Assembly: GCA_023662835.1 (NCBI GenBank)
Contig: JAMPII010000010.1
Coordinates: 1 to 51,043 of the forward strand
Origin: Muribaculaceae bacterium
Lineage (GTDB): Bacteria; Bacteroidota; Bacteroidia; Bacteroidales; Muribaculaceae
Length of the DNA: 51,043 bases
Direction: 5' to 3'
The translations under genes were made by a program, and so were the position numbers. Below, piece by piece: positions 17,316-26,924 of the stretch. The notes under the pieces were generated by a model. The model did not search any database. It had not been told where the DNA came from and saw nothing but the letters and a program-made list of their open reading frames with translations. The stretch's first letter is position 1. The number at the start of each line of letters is the position of its first letter.

Positions 17316-18275
17316 TTAAGCTTCTACACCAAGTTTTATACGAAGGTGTTTAAGCATATCTACTGTCATTTTGTCCAAGTCGTATTCAGGTTTCCAATCC
17401 CATTCTGCACGGGCGCAGGAATCATCTAACGAATCTGGCCATGAATCGGCAATTGCCTGACGGAGAGGATCATGCTCATATTCCATTTTGAAATCAGGAA
17501 CATATTCTTTAATCTTAGCGCTAATGATTTCCGGGTCGAAGCTCATCGATGCAATATTGAACGAGTTTCTATGAACAAAACGCGAAGAATCAGCCTCCAT
17601 AATTTCAATTGCTGCGCGTAGTGCGTCGGGCATGTACATCATGTCCATAAATGTACCCGGATTCAACGGACATTTAAATGTTTCACCTTTTACGGCTGAA
17701 TAGTAGATATGCACTGCATAATCGGTTGTTCCACCACCGGGAGGAGCTACATAAGAAATCAATCCCGGGAAGCGAACCGAACGGGTGTCAACACCAAAAC
17801 GGCGGAAATAATAATCAGAGAGCATTTCGCCGGTAACTTTTGTCACGCCATAAATTGTGGCAGGGCGCTGTATTGTGTCCTGTGGGGTTTTAACTCTTGG
17901 CGACTCTTTACCGAACGAGCCAATAGAACTAGGAGTAAATACAGCACATTTCTTTTCCCGGGCAACTTCAAGAGTATTAAATAAGCCACCGACACCGATG
18001 TGCCATGCTAATTGAGGCTTGCTTTCGGCTACGGCGCTCAACAAGGCTGCTAGATTATAGATTGTATCGACATTATACTTATCAACTGCAGCTGCAATCT
18101 GCTTAGGATCGGTAATATCGACTTCTGCTGCAGGACCACCTTCAAGCAGTTCACCTTTAGGTTCTGCTCCTTTAATATATCCGCAAACGACATTTCCCGA
18201 ATACAATTCGCGCAAGCGTGTCGTCAATTCCGAACCGATTTGGCCGGTAGCTCCGATTATCAGGATATTTTTCAT
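17316..18275 (-). CDS. tdh: L-threonine 3-dehydrogenase, epimerase-like (SDR) type
   Basis: Oxidises threonine to 2-amino-3-ketobutyrate with NAD. The 319-residue chain has the Rossmann motif IGATGQIG (8-15), the catalytic Ser-Ser in TPSSIGSFG and the YGVTK Tyr/Lys pair. The extended-SDR layout resembles UDP-galactose epimerases, and segments such as RFPGLIS and PGGGTTDYA(V)HIYY are characteristic of the short-chain threonine dehydrogenases. The divergent neighbour kbl, starting 186 bases away, encodes the next enzyme and strongly supports the call. It is unrelated to the zinc-dependent E. coli Tdh. Confidence 0.94.
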   Translation of the reverse strand: MKNILIIGATGQIGSELTTRLRELYSGNVVCGYIKGAEPKGELLEGGPAAEVDITDPKQIAAAVDKYNVDTIYNLAALLSAVAESKPQLAWHIGVGGLFNTLEVAREKKCAVFTPSSIGSFGKESPRVKTPQDTIQRPATIYGVTKVTGEMLSDYYFRRFGVDTRSVRFPGLISYVAPPGGGTTDYAVHIYYSAVKGETFKCPLNPGTFMDMMYMPDALRAAIEIMEADSSRFVHRNSFNIASMSFDPEIISAKIKEYVPDFKMEYEHDPLRQAIADSWPDSLDDSCARAEWDWKPEYDLDKMTVDMLKHLRIKLGVEA

Positions 18276-18461
18276 TTAATTAGGCTATAGATTTTGTTAA
18301 ATTGGTTGTCTATATTTGCACAAGTCCCAATTGCGAGGAACTTGTTTGCAAAATTACAAAATTTTTATCTCTACAATTAATTTCGTGCTTTAAATATGCA
18401 GCACACATTTAAAAAATCCGTAATTTTACAACGTATAATACAATAACCAAATTTTATTTTC

Positions 18462-19655
18462 ATGTACACAAAATTCAAGAAACATCTGTCGCAGCAACTC
18501 CAGCAGATTAAAGACGACGGACTTTATAAAAACGAGCGTATAATAACCACACCTCAAAACTCAGCCATCAACGTAGAAGGTACGAAAGGTGAGGTTCTTA
18601 ATTTCTGTGCAAACAACTATCTCGGTTTGTCAGACAACAGCCGCCTTATCGAAGCAGCTAAGAAAGCAATGGACACACATGGCTATGGAATGTCGTCGGT
18701 TCGCTTTATCTGTGGCACACAAGATTTGCACAAAGAATTAGAAAAAGCTATCAGCGATTATTTCCACACAGAAGATACAATCTTATATGCTGCCTGCTTC
18801 GACGCAAATGGCGGATTGTTCGAACCGCTCCTGACCGAAGATGATGCTATAATTTCCGATGCGCTCAACCATGCCTCGATCATCGATGGTGTTCGCTTGT
18901 GTAAAGCTCGCCGTTTCCGCTATGCAAATGCCGACATGGCAGATCTTGAACGTTGCCTTAAAGAAGCGCAAGATTGCCGCTTCCGAATCATCGCAACCGA
19001 TGGCGTGTTCTCTATGGACGGAAACGTTGCACCTATGGATAAAATTTGCGAACTCGCTGAAAAATACGATGCTCTTGTTATGGTTGACGAAAGCCACTCG
19101 GCAGGAGTAGTTGGTCCGACAGGTCACGGCGTAGCTGAACAATTCAATTGCTACGGAAAAATAGATATCTTTACCGGCACACTTGGAAAATCGTTCGGTG
19201 GCGCTATGGGAGGCTTCACAACCGGTCCAAAAGAAGTGATTGATATGCTTCGCCAGCGCTCACGTCCCTACTTGTTCTCTAATTCTGTTGCTCCTTCTAT
19301 TGTTGGTGCCAGCATAGAGATGTTTAAAATGCTTTCTGAAAGCGACGCGATTCATTCTAAATTGATGGAAAATGTTGCTTACTTCCGCGATAAGATGCTT
19401 GCTGTCGGTTTCGACATCAAGCCTACTCAATCAGCAATTTGCGCAGTTATGCTCTACGATGCGAAGTTATCGCAGGATTTCGCCGCAGAAATGCAGAAAG
19501 AGGGTATTTATGTAACTGGATTCTATTATCCCGTTGTGCCTAAAGGACAGGCTCGCATTCGCGTTCAACTCTCGGCCGCCCACGACAAGGGCCAGCTCGA
19601 CCGCGCTATCGACGCATTCGTAAAAGTGGGTCGTAAACTCAATGTAATCAAATAG
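18462..19655 (+). CDS. kbl: Glycine C-acetyltransferase (2-amino-3-ketobutyrate CoA ligase)
   Basis: Cleaves 2-amino-3-ketobutyrate with CoA to glycine and acetyl-CoA, the step after Tdh. It is a PLP-dependent alpha-oxoamine synthase of 397 residues: NFCANNYLGLS near the start, VRFICGTQDLHKELE, the cofactor Asp in MVDESHSAG, and the Schiff-base Lys in TGTLGKSFGGAMGG. Length and motifs are those of Kbl. The intergenic space to tdh holds a TATATTTG at 18311-18318 on this strand, but without a proper -33 it is not a firm promoter. A strong terminator follows at 19671-19715. Confidence 0.95.
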   Translation: MYTKFKKHLSQQLQQIKDDGLYKNERIITTPQNSAINVEGTKGEVLNFCANNYLGLSDNSRLIEAAKKAMDTHGYGMSSVRFICGTQDLHKELEKAISDYFHTEDTILYAACFDANGGLFEPLLTEDDAIISDALNHASIIDGVRLCKARRFRYANADMADLERCLKEAQDCRFRIIATDGVFSMDGNVAPMDKICELAEKYDALVMVDESHSAGVVGPTGHGVAEQFNCYGKIDIFTGTLGKSFGGAMGGFTTGPKEVIDMLRQRSRPYLFSNSVAPSIVGASIEMFKMLSESDAIHSKLMENVAYFRDKMLAVGFDIKPTQSAICAVMLYDAKLSQDFAAEMQKEGIYVTGFYYPVVPKGQARIRVQLSAAHDKGQLDRAIDAFVKVGRKLNVIK

Positions 19656-19670
19656 AAGCTTGTTTCATAT

Positions 19671-19715
19671 AAAATTACAGCGTGCTGAAGTTTTCAACAC
19701 GCTGTAATTTTTTTT
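19671..19715. terminator. Bidirectional intrinsic terminator between kbl and the glycerophosphodiesterase
   Basis: A 14-base perfect stem (19671-19684 with 19698-19711) has a 13-base loop and is followed by a T run through 19715 on the plus strand; an A run at its left side gives a T run on the other strand. It lies 15 bases after kbl and 11 bases after the minus-strand gene end. Confidence 0.9.
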
Positions 19716-19726
19716 AGTTATGTTGG

Positions 19727-20626
19727 CTAATCGTGGAGTCCTTTGGATCGCAGATAGTTTAGCAGAAATTCGGGTCGATCCGATTGAATCATGGTTGCTC
19801 CCATATCGAGGAGCTTGCCATACACTTCGTCGGGATTTCCCTCAAAAGCTTTATCATCGGTAAGTCCGCCGTTCAAGCTATCCCAAAGAGTGTTCACCCA
19901 CAATTTCGAACCGGAGTTTATGATAGTCCTGAAGCAATCGGTTACTTCGGGAGTGAGTTTATTCCAGCAAACTTCATAGGCTAGAGGAACAGTTTTTGTA
20001 GTCATATACTCATCGAAAAGTTTCTTGCCTGCAGGTTTCAGAATATCAATAATAGGCATATACATCATTTGCGATTGCGAACCGGCGTAACGTGATGCGA
20101 CATCTGCTACAGAACTTTTACCTTTCAGTAAAATCTGATTCTCAACGCCCATCTCTTTTGCCAAAGCCTGAAGCAAATCGAAATATTGATACCCTTTATC
20201 AACGTTAACAACTATTTTTCCCTTACAGGTTTTTAGTGCATCTCTCAGAGTTGGCATCTTGTATTTTGTAGGGTTACCCTCTTCATCACGGAGGAATACA
20301 CGTTTTAACGAATCATAGGACAGCTCCTCAATTCTTCCTTTACCGGTTGTTGCACGGTCGATTGTACGATCATGACTAAGCACCAACACACTGTCGGCAG
20401 TCAACGCCAAATCAAGTTCAATAATATCACCGCCCATTTTTATCGACGATTCAATTCCTTCAATCGAATTCTCTGGAAAATGTCGCCAGTCGCCGCGATG
20501 GAGCGCAACAAGAACATAATTGGATTTCGGATTGTTGATTTCAGCTATTATTTTGTCGACGCGTGATTGTGCCGAAAGCTGGGCTACTGAAAGTAATAAA
20601 AGCAGTAGAAATGAAATCTTTTTCAT
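19727..20626 (-). CDS. Secreted glycerophosphodiester phosphodiesterase
   Basis: Hydrolyses glycerophosphodiesters to glycerol 3-phosphate and an alcohol, probably in the periplasm. From ATG 20626 the protein has 299 residues and opens with a signal peptide (MKKISFLLLLLLSVAQLSAQS). The GDPD family residues are visible: the His-Arg pair in LHRGDW, Glu-Asn in PENS, the metal ligands in IELDLAL and the second His in LSHDRTIDR. An upstream TTG at 20635 would add three residues and is less likely. It follows fabD at 72 bases, with a hairpin between them. Confidence 0.92.
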   Translation of the reverse strand: MKKISFLLLLLLSVAQLSAQSRVDKIIAEINNPKSNYVLVALHRGDWRHFPENSIEGIESSIKMGGDIIELDLALTADSVLVLSHDRTIDRATTGKGRIEELSYDSLKRVFLRDEEGNPTKYKMPTLRDALKTCKGKIVVNVDKGYQYFDLLQALAKEMGVENQILLKGKSSVADVASRYAGSQSQMMYMPIIDILKPAGKKLFDEYMTTKTVPLAYEVCWNKLTPEVTDCFRTIINSGSKLWVNTLWDSLNGGLTDDKAFEGNPDEVYGKLLDMGATMIQSDRPEFLLNYLRSKGLHD

Positions 20627-20636
20627 AATAATCAAA

Positions 20637-20670
20637 TCAAGCCTGTTTAACCGCTATTAAACAGGCTTGA
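20637..20670. terminator. Hairpin after fabD
   Basis: A perfect 14-base stem (20637-20650 with 20657-20670) encloses a six-base loop. On the minus strand it follows the fabD stop by 28 bases and is followed by a moderately T-rich stretch. It could end fabD transcription or attenuate read-through into the glycerophosphodiesterase gene. Confidence 0.7.
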
Positions 20671-20698
20671 ACTTATTGGGTTATAAAATCAAATTTGC

Positions 20699-21577
20699 TT
20701 ATTGACGACCGCTCACGTTTGTCCCGCGGGCAATCTTTGAAATTAGTCCCTGAAGAACTTTGCCCGGACCGATTTCAATAAATTCATCGGCTCCGTCGGC
20801 AATCATGTTCTGTACAGTCTGAGTCCAGCGAACGGGCGCTGTTAGTTGTGCAACAAGATTGGCCTTTATTTCTTCAGGGTCAGTATGTGGTTTTGCATCA
20901 ACATTCTGATAAACCGGACACATCGGCGTATGTACAGGAGTGTTTTCAATCGCTTTTGCCAATTCGGCACGAGCCGATTCCATGCAGGGACTATGGAAAG
21001 CTCCGCTTACTGCCAATTTGAGCGCACGTTTCGCACCGGCGGCCAATGCTTTTTCACACGCAGCATCGATAGCTTCAACTTCGCCTGAAATAACTAACTG
21101 GCCAGGGCAGTTATAGTTAGCGCATACAACAACGCCGGGAGTGGAGGCGCAAATTTCTTCAACAACTTCGTCGGATAGCGCCAATACAGCTGCCATTGTT
21201 GACGGTTTTTCCTCGCATGCTTTTTGCATTGCCTGTGCGCGTGCGCTAACCAGGCGAAGGCCATCCTCGAATGTGAGTGCTCCGGCTGCAACTAGCGCTG
21301 AAAATTCGCCAAGTGAATGACCGGCAGTCATATCGGGTTTCATTTCCGATTCCAGCGTTTTTGCCAGAATTACAGAATGAAGAAATATTGCGGGCTGTGT
21401 CACTTTTGTTTGACGAAGATCCTCGGCCTCGCCGTTGAACATCAAATCGGTGATACGGAATCCAAGAATTTCATTAGCTTTTTCAAACATATCGCGGGCA
21501 ACGGGATTTGTTTCATACAAATCTTTGCCCATGCCTACGAATTGAGCCCCTTGTCCGGGAAAAACAAATGCTCTCAT
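20699..21577 (-). CDS. fabD: Malonyl-CoA:ACP transacylase
   Basis: Moves malonyl groups from CoA to acyl carrier protein to start fatty acid elongation. The 292-residue protein has the FVFPGQGAQFVGMG opening, the nucleophile Ser88 in AGHSLGE, the conserved Arg in LVSARAQAMQ and the catalytic His in GAFHSPCM. No other fab genes are near. A consensus Bacteroidetes promoter lies 72-102 bases upstream (21649-21679), so fabD has its own start even though it lies downstream of another minus-strand gene. Confidence 0.96.
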   Translation of the reverse strand: MRAFVFPGQGAQFVGMGKDLYETNPVARDMFEKANEILGFRITDLMFNGEAEDLRQTKVTQPAIFLHSVILAKTLESEMKPDMTAGHSLGEFSALVAAGALTFEDGLRLVSARAQAMQKACEEKPSTMAAVLALSDEVVEEICASTPGVVVCANYNCPGQLVISGEVEAIDAACEKALAAGAKRALKLAVSGAFHSPCMESARAELAKAIENTPVHTPMCPVYQNVDAKPHTDPEEIKANLVAQLTAPVRWTQTVQNMIADGADEFIEIGPGKVLQGLISKIARGTNVSGRQ

Positions 21578-21648
21578 ATTAATCTCAAATTATTGATATT
21601 TAATTGGTTTTATATCTCAACAAGAATAGTTAGAAACTTTTATGTCTA

Positions 21649-21679
21649 CAAATTTACTGATTTATATTCATTTATCAAA
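21649..21679 (-). promoter_or_regulatory. Bacteroidetes consensus promoter for fabD
   Basis: On the minus strand, TTTG (21679-21676), a 19-base spacer and TAAATTTG (21656-21649) match the -33/-7 consensus exactly. Transcription would start near 21642, about 65 bases before fabD. Confidence 0.75.
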
Positions 21680-21705
21680 GCGACTGTTGTCAATCTGATT
21701 ATTAG

Positions 21706-23592
21706 CTATTTTACCAGCACCTTGTACGTTTCGGCGTCATTGCTGAACTTTACTGTGTAAAGACCTGATGCTATTTCTAACAAACTGACAACGCTATTAC
21801 ATTGCGATTTCTGAATCAGCCGGCCGGCCATGTCGTAAATTGAGCACTCTCCTTTGCGATTGCCAACATACATATTGCGTCCACTGATATATAGTTTTTC
21901 TTTTGATGTGTCAAAAATCTGGTCAATGCCGGTTGTGTTATTTGCTGTCACATTATATAATGCCATGCCTCCATTTGGCAAATAGGCTAGCATAAATTTG
22001 TTTTCAAGTTTAGGCTGTTCTTCATCGTTGCCTTGTGCTGCCTCCACAACCGGACTTGCTATGAATTTTAAATCGCATCCTTGTGTTGGGTTTGTTGAGA
22101 ATCCTTCTTCATTAAGTAGCCAGAGAATTGATGTTTTGGTAAACGAATATTCTTTGTCATCGGTTACTTCGGCAATTGCCATGTGAGTTCCTGCTTCCGT
22201 TGAATGGCCGAAAGCAATTATTGGTCGACCCTCAAAAATAGTATGTGACACGCCTACGGTTGTGTGGCCGCAAGGTTGCGATTCAAAATCCTTGATATCG
22301 TCAGATGAGTCGATCAACAAACACTCGGCTTCTTCAAATTTGTATAACGACGGGCGAAGCGAGGTGTACATATCATCGTTTGTCACGCTGTGATAATAGA
22401 AATAATCGTCGCTTATGGGTGTCACTTTTGTTAATGCGCCCAAATAATGATTTTCCGATGCATAAACTCCGGAATATATTGGCGAGCATTCAAATTTCAC
22501 GTTCTTCTCTTCTACGTTCCAACGGAACACTTTATCGGTCAATTGCTTGCCAGATTTCAGTGGTTCATTTTCAGTTACACTGCTTCCCCAAAGCTTATAG
22601 CATCCATCAGCAATAGAGCCGGTTACAGTAAAGATATGCGATTGTGAGGTAATGTTAATATCACCTGTAACCTCAAATGTATTTATATAATTTGCAACCA
22701 GTGATTCTCCATCAAAATTCTCTGGATTGACAGTGTATAAATTAACTTCATTAAGTACACTCGGCTCAGGCTGTGACGAAGTTGTTGTGAAATAAATGGT
22801 ACCGTCGGAGTCCTCTCCCATATATCCCATTGCGGAATTCCCATAAAAACTATTTTCGGATGAAGTTACCACAATCGGTTCAAGCGATTCTCCGGTAATC
22901 ATATCATATCGGTCAATTAACAACTGTTTTTTGTCGAAAAACCAATTTATAGGATTATAATCGCCGCGACACACATATATGATATTATCGCGTACGATCA
23001 TGCCATGTGAATAGGGAATATATGAAATTGTACTCTTATCAAATAAACTCGGTGCACGTGTACTGAAAGTACGTATCATTGGTGCGCGATTCAGAGGAGT
23101 TGATGAATTGTCCGATCGTAGCCACACCGGTTCTATCGACAATTTAACGCCATTCGATAGTTCAACTTCTTCATACAAAGTGTTGTCGACAGATACGCTA
23201 ACTGTTTCCGGTTCCTTGTTACCAAAATTAATTGTTGATTTACCTATAACCGGTGAATTGTTGGTTGTTGTTTTATTCGACAGGAATGCACGCCAATAAT
23301 AATCACCGTTCTCAAGGGTTTCAGGCTTTAGCGTCTTGAAAGCTGTAAGATTGGTGGTAATCGACTTTACATTCACAAGTTCAACATATGAAAGCGACCT
23401 GAAGTCGTCGTACTTCGACAATTGTAAAACAACACATTCCTTCGATAGGGTAATGGTTTTACCTGTGGTTGACTTTATTTTGAAAACTGCGTCACCTTCT
23501 TCACTCAGTGTACACGTAACATTATACGTTAGAGCTGCATTAATAAGCGAAGCTACCGACAAGAACATCGCTATACAACATGTTCTAATCAT
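21706..23592 (-). CDS. Secreted beta-propeller-like protein of unknown function with a T9SS type A-like C-terminal tail
   Basis: A 628-residue protein with an N-terminal signal peptide (MIRTCCIAMFLSVASLINA). A beta-sandwich-like N-terminal part (about 20-150) is followed by repeated stretches alternating aromatic, Gly and Asp residues, for example HGMIVRDNIIYVCRGDYN and GYMGEDSDGTIYFTTTS, which suggests a propeller. The last 70 or so residues (ISGRNMYV...CSIYDMAGRLIQ...ASGLYTVKFSN...YKVLVK) match the pattern of type IX secretion sorting domains. I do not recognise a specific function. It lies downstream of the DPP III gene; a weak hairpin separates them. Confidence 0.75.
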   Translation of the reverse strand: MIRTCCIAMFLSVASLINAALTYNVTCTLSEEGDAVFKIKSTTGKTITLSKECVVLQLSKYDDFRSLSYVELVNVKSITTNLTAFKTLKPETLENGDYYWRAFLSNKTTTNNSPVIGKSTINFGNKEPETVSVSVDNTLYEEVELSNGVKLSIEPVWLRSDNSSTPLNRAPMIRTFSTRAPSLFDKSTISYIPYSHGMIVRDNIIYVCRGDYNPINWFFDKKQLLIDRYDMITGESLEPIVVTSSENSFYGNSAMGYMGEDSDGTIYFTTTSSQPEPSVLNEVNLYTVNPENFDGESLVANYINTFEVTGDINITSQSHIFTVTGSIADGCYKLWGSSVTENEPLKSGKQLTDKVFRWNVEEKNVKFECSPIYSGVYASENHYLGALTKVTPISDDYFYYHSVTNDDMYTSLRPSLYKFEEAECLLIDSSDDIKDFESQPCGHTTVGVSHTIFEGRPIIAFGHSTEAGTHMAIAEVTDDKEYSFTKTSILWLLNEEGFSTNPTQGCDLKFIASPVVEAAQGNDEEQPKLENKFMLAYLPNGGMALYNVTANNTTGIDQIFDTSKEKLYISGRNMYVGNRKGECSIYDMAGRLIQKSQCNSVVSLLEIASGLYTVKFSNDAETYKVLVK

Positions 23593-23610
23593 AATAAATA
23601 GTTGAAATAT

Positions 23611-23645
23611 GGCGAGATAGGCCTCTTGTTGCAGGTCTATCCCGC
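23611..23645. terminator. Weak hairpin between the DPP III and propeller genes
   Basis: Bases 23611-23621 pair with 23635-23645 apart from one internal mismatch and one terminal G-T pair. On the minus strand the following stretch is only modestly T-rich. It may be a weak terminator after the peptidase gene. Confidence 0.4.
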
Positions 23646-23661
23646 CGTTGATTAAAAGTTA

Positions 23662-25671
23662 TTATTTATTAAGTGTTGAATACTCCTTCGAGTAACGCAA
23701 CATTTGAGGTACATAATCCTCGTCATATCTGATAGTAACATCTGTAACATTTCCTTCTTTATCCTTTACAAGAGAGTAAACAGGGTTCACAAAGCCTTTG
23801 TAAGGAGCTATGTTCAGATGTTCGTAACGGCTGAGTATTTCGTTGTGGATTTTTGGATCAACTTTAACTCCATAATTCTCAACGAGTATACGTCCGGCTT
23901 CGTAATCGCCTTCGCTTTTTATACGTTGAACTTCGGCAAGAAGTTCGCCGAACAGCTCGCGCAGACGCTTATAATTGTTTATCTTGACGAATGTCTTTCC
24001 GTTGCGGCTCACAAGTTCTATAACATTTTCGTCTTTGCCTTTTTCCAAACACCATTCAGAAATCAGTTTACGGTTGCGCATATGTGCTTCTTCAACATTC
24101 TTTCCTGGTTCGATTCGCATCAGCTGAGTCATCAAACCATTAAGTATATATTTGTAATACTGGGCTTTATACGCATCCGAAGAATCCAAAAGGCCAAGTT
24201 CGATCAGTTTGGGATCGGCAAGATAATAGAGTGCAAACAAGTCGGCACGGGCTTCTTCCAAAGTAGACCCGTAGGCTTTGAGCGCATCAGGATCAACCCC
24301 TGGCAGAAGGCGACCGGAACCGTGACCCAAGCATTCATGAAGATCGGTGTGCAGGTTGTCGGTAACGAAAAGATATTTGTCAATTAAATCAGTAGTCTCT
24401 TGATCGATAACAAATTCTTCATTGAAGCCTGAGCCATGAGAAGCCGCATCGTATGCTTCAGTTATATTTTCGAGTGTAACCGATTTTGAACCATGGGCTG
24501 CACGAATCCAGTTTGCGTTAGGGAGGTTAATGCCTATAGGTGTTGCCGGATAAGAATCGCCTGCGAGAATTGCTGCTGTGATTACTTTTGCTGTCACACC
24601 CTTAACTTCCTCTTTCCTGAAACGCGGATCAACCGGACTGTTATTTTCAAACCACTGTGCCTGAGATGAAATTGTTTCGGTCCGACGCGATGCAGGTATG
24701 TTTTTGAAATTAACAATCGATTCCCAGTTGCCTGTCATTCCCAGTGGGTCGTCATACGATTCAATGAAACCGTTAATGAAATCGACTTGTGAATCAGTGT
24801 CCTTTACCCAAAGTATTGAATATTCATCAAAATCGGACAGTGAGCCTGTTGTGTAAAAATCGATAAGTTTATTTATATGAGCTTTCTGAGCATCATTTTC
24901 TGCAAATTTTGTGGCTTCTTTCAGATGCATCACCACACGTTCGATTGCCGAAGAATAAAGCCCTCCGATTTTATACGGTTTTTCAACTACTTTACCGTTT
25001 TCCTTAACTTTTTTAGTGTTGAGTCCATAACTGATAGGATTGGCAAGTGTTGTATCTTTTATTGCAGCAAAATATGCTTCAACTTCGTCTTGAGTTACTC
25101 CTTCATATTTGTTACTGGCCGATGTGAGAATCAAATCTTCTCCTTCGGCTTGATTTATTTTTTTAGGCAACACTTCCGGATTGAATATAACCTCATAAAT
25201 TTCAGCGATATCGGCCGGAACATTTTCAGACGGCAATTTACTAACTTCGGCTTCAAGAAATTCGCGACTGAAAGCTGGTTGGAATTTGTCCATCGAATAA
25301 TGATGGTGAATACCGTTGGCAAACCATATTTGCTTGAGGTAGGTTTCGAATGCCATGAAATCTGTATCTGTTTTCGAACCGTTATAGTTTTGGTAAACAG
25401 CCTCCAACAAATTTCGAATCGGAAGGTTGTATTTGCAGTTCTGATCCCAAAGAATATCCCGACCGCTTAATGCAGCTTCGGTAAGATGATAAATTAATTG
25501 CTTTTGTTGCAACGACAAAGAATCGAAATCAGGCACTTTGTATCGGAGCACCTGTATATCGGCAAAATCATCGACAATATAGTCGAATTCGTCGGGTTGT
25601 TTCGACGTACATGATGTAATGCTCATGGCAATTAACGCGGCAAAGCCGGCTCCTATTATTAATTTATTCAT
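23662..25671 (-). CDS. Dipeptidyl-peptidase III family (M49) lipoprotein
   Basis: A zinc metallopeptidase that removes dipeptides from peptide N-termini. The 669-residue chain has a lipoprotein signal with lipobox ITSC at about 18-21, so it is probably anchored in the envelope. The zinc motif is HECLGH, with His445, Glu446 and His450, and the third ligand is Glu473 in LEEARAD. The five-residue spacing HExxxH and the Cys variant are typical of Bacteroides DPP III (the canonical form is HELLGH). It starts 20 bases after rlmI. Length is close to the known Bacteroides enzymes. Confidence 0.93.
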   Translation of the reverse strand: MNKLIIGAGFAALIAMSITSCTSKQPDEFDYIVDDFADIQVLRYKVPDFDSLSLQQKQLIYHLTEAALSGRDILWDQNCKYNLPIRNLLEAVYQNYNGSKTDTDFMAFETYLKQIWFANGIHHHYSMDKFQPAFSREFLEAEVSKLPSENVPADIAEIYEVIFNPEVLPKKINQAEGEDLILTSASNKYEGVTQDEVEAYFAAIKDTTLANPISYGLNTKKVKENGKVVEKPYKIGGLYSSAIERVVMHLKEATKFAENDAQKAHINKLIDFYTTGSLSDFDEYSILWVKDTDSQVDFINGFIESYDDPLGMTGNWESIVNFKNIPASRRTETISSQAQWFENNSPVDPRFRKEEVKGVTAKVITAAILAGDSYPATPIGINLPNANWIRAAHGSKSVTLENITEAYDAASHGSGFNEEFVIDQETTDLIDKYLFVTDNLHTDLHECLGHGSGRLLPGVDPDALKAYGSTLEEARADLFALYYLADPKLIELGLLDSSDAYKAQYYKYILNGLMTQLMRIEPGKNVEEAHMRNRKLISEWCLEKGKDENVIELVSRNGKTFVKINNYKRLRELFGELLAEVQRIKSEGDYEAGRILVENYGVKVDPKIHNEILSRYEHLNIAPYKGFVNPVYSLVKDKEGNVTDVTIRYDEDYVPQMLRYSKEYSTLNK

Positions 25672-25691
25672 TCGGTATAGTAATATAATTT

Positions 25692-26888
25692 TTATTCAAC
25701 ATATAAAACCAATCCTTTGAGATATTCTCCTTCGGGATGACATATATTCACAGGGTGATCGGCGGGCTGGGTGAGTTGATGTAAGATTCTGACACGTCGC
25801 TTTGCTATTGTCGCAGCCGAAAAAACTGCCAATCTGAACTGTTCGCGGTTTACCGCCTGTGAGCAGGAGAAAGTGAACAACAATCCGCCGGGGGCAATTT
25901 TCTCGAGAGCTCTCGCATTTAATTTACGGTAGCCGATAAGAGCATTCTTGAGAGCATCGCGATGTTTTGCAAAAGCGGGAGGATCGAGAATTATCAGATC
26001 GTAGGCGCCCTCGCTCATGTTAGATATAAATTTAAAGGCATCCTCGGCAAATGATTTATGCCGATCGCAAGCTCCAGGGAAATTGAGAGCAACGTTTTCT
26101 TCGGTCAGTGCAACAGCTTTTGCCGATGAATCGACCGAGTGAACAAGTTCAGCGCCACCTCGGAGCGCTGCTACCGAGAAACCTCCTGTGTAGCAGAACA
26201 TATTCAACACGCGATGTCCGGCTGAGTAGCGTTCAAGCATATTGCGGTTGTCCCTTTGGTCGACAAAAAATCCGGTTTTTTGGCCTCTTAACCAGTCAAC
26301 ATGGAATTTTAAACCATTCTCTATAGCAACATTCGTTGTATAAGAACCAATTATGTAGTCGTTTTGTTGGTCGAGTTTTGCTTTGTAGGGCAATGTGGTT
26401 TCTGACTTGTAATAAACGTTCTTGATATCAATGCCGGATAGGTTAACCAGACAATCGGCTATTGTATTTCTGCAAAAGTGCATTCCTGGAGAGTGAGCTT
26501 GAACAACGGCTGTTTCTCCATATATATCAATTACCAATCCGGGAAGGAAGTCACCTTCGCCATGAACTAGGCGGAAAGCATTATTATCGGGCCGCAGCAA
26601 ATTAAGAGTTTGTCTCAATTTCAGTGCCTGATGAAGGCGAGTTGCAAAAAACTCATGGTTGATTTCCCGGACACTCCATGTGAGAATTCGAACGGCAATT
26701 GAGCCAACCTGATAGTGTCCTACGCCTAAAGGTGTTCCGTCGGATGAAAGTACGGTTACGATATCGCCTTCTTCCACACCGGATGGAATCTTCGCCACGG
26801 CACCGGAGAAAACCCATGGGTGAAAACGGTTAAGTGATTGTTCCTTTCCTCTGCGTAAATATAATACAGGATATAATGAGCTGGACAT
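25692..26888 (-). CDS. rlmI: 23S rRNA (cytosine-C5) methyltransferase, RlmI family
   Basis: A 398-residue SAM-dependent methyltransferase. The N-terminal PUA-like domain (YLRRGKEQSLNRFHPWVFSGAV) binds RNA, and the C-terminal Rossmann domain carries VLNMFCYTGGFSVAALRGGA (SAM loop), the acidic SVDSS, and LDPPAFAKH, the catalytic-loop motif of the RlmI/RlmK group. The specific target base (C1962 in E. coli) is by homology. It lies 36 bases after rseP and 20 before the DPP III gene, within the dxr operon. Confidence 0.9.
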   Translation of the reverse strand: MSSSLYPVLYLRRGKEQSLNRFHPWVFSGAVAKIPSGVEEGDIVTVLSSDGTPLGVGHYQVGSIAVRILTWSVREINHEFFATRLHQALKLRQTLNLLRPDNNAFRLVHGEGDFLPGLVIDIYGETAVVQAHSPGMHFCRNTIADCLVNLSGIDIKNVYYKSETTLPYKAKLDQQNDYIIGSYTTNVAIENGLKFHVDWLRGQKTGFFVDQRDNRNMLERYSAGHRVLNMFCYTGGFSVAALRGGAELVHSVDSSAKAVALTEENVALNFPGACDRHKSFAEDAFKFISNMSEGAYDLIILDPPAFAKHRDALKNALIGYRKLNARALEKIAPGGLLFTFSCSQAVNREQFRLAVFSAATIAKRRVRILHQLTQPADHPVNICHPEGEYLKGLVLYVE

Positions 26889-26924
26889 CGTCGGATTTTA
26901 GATGTTGGGTAACAAAAGTGTGAC

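Noticed and set aside
19671-20670. CRISPR or tandem repeat array around the two hairpins
   Set aside because: They are single terminator-type hairpins with different sequences; no repeat-spacer pattern occurs in the window.
23704-24387. 227-residue plus-strand ORF
   Set aside because: It is antisense to the DPP III gene, whose motifs (HECLGH, LEEARAD) prove the minus-strand frame; the plus-strand product has no recognisable feature.
24877-25470. 197-residue plus-strand ORF
   Set aside because: Also antisense to the DPP III gene and Phe-rich in a way expected from the complement of Lys/Glu-rich coding sequence.
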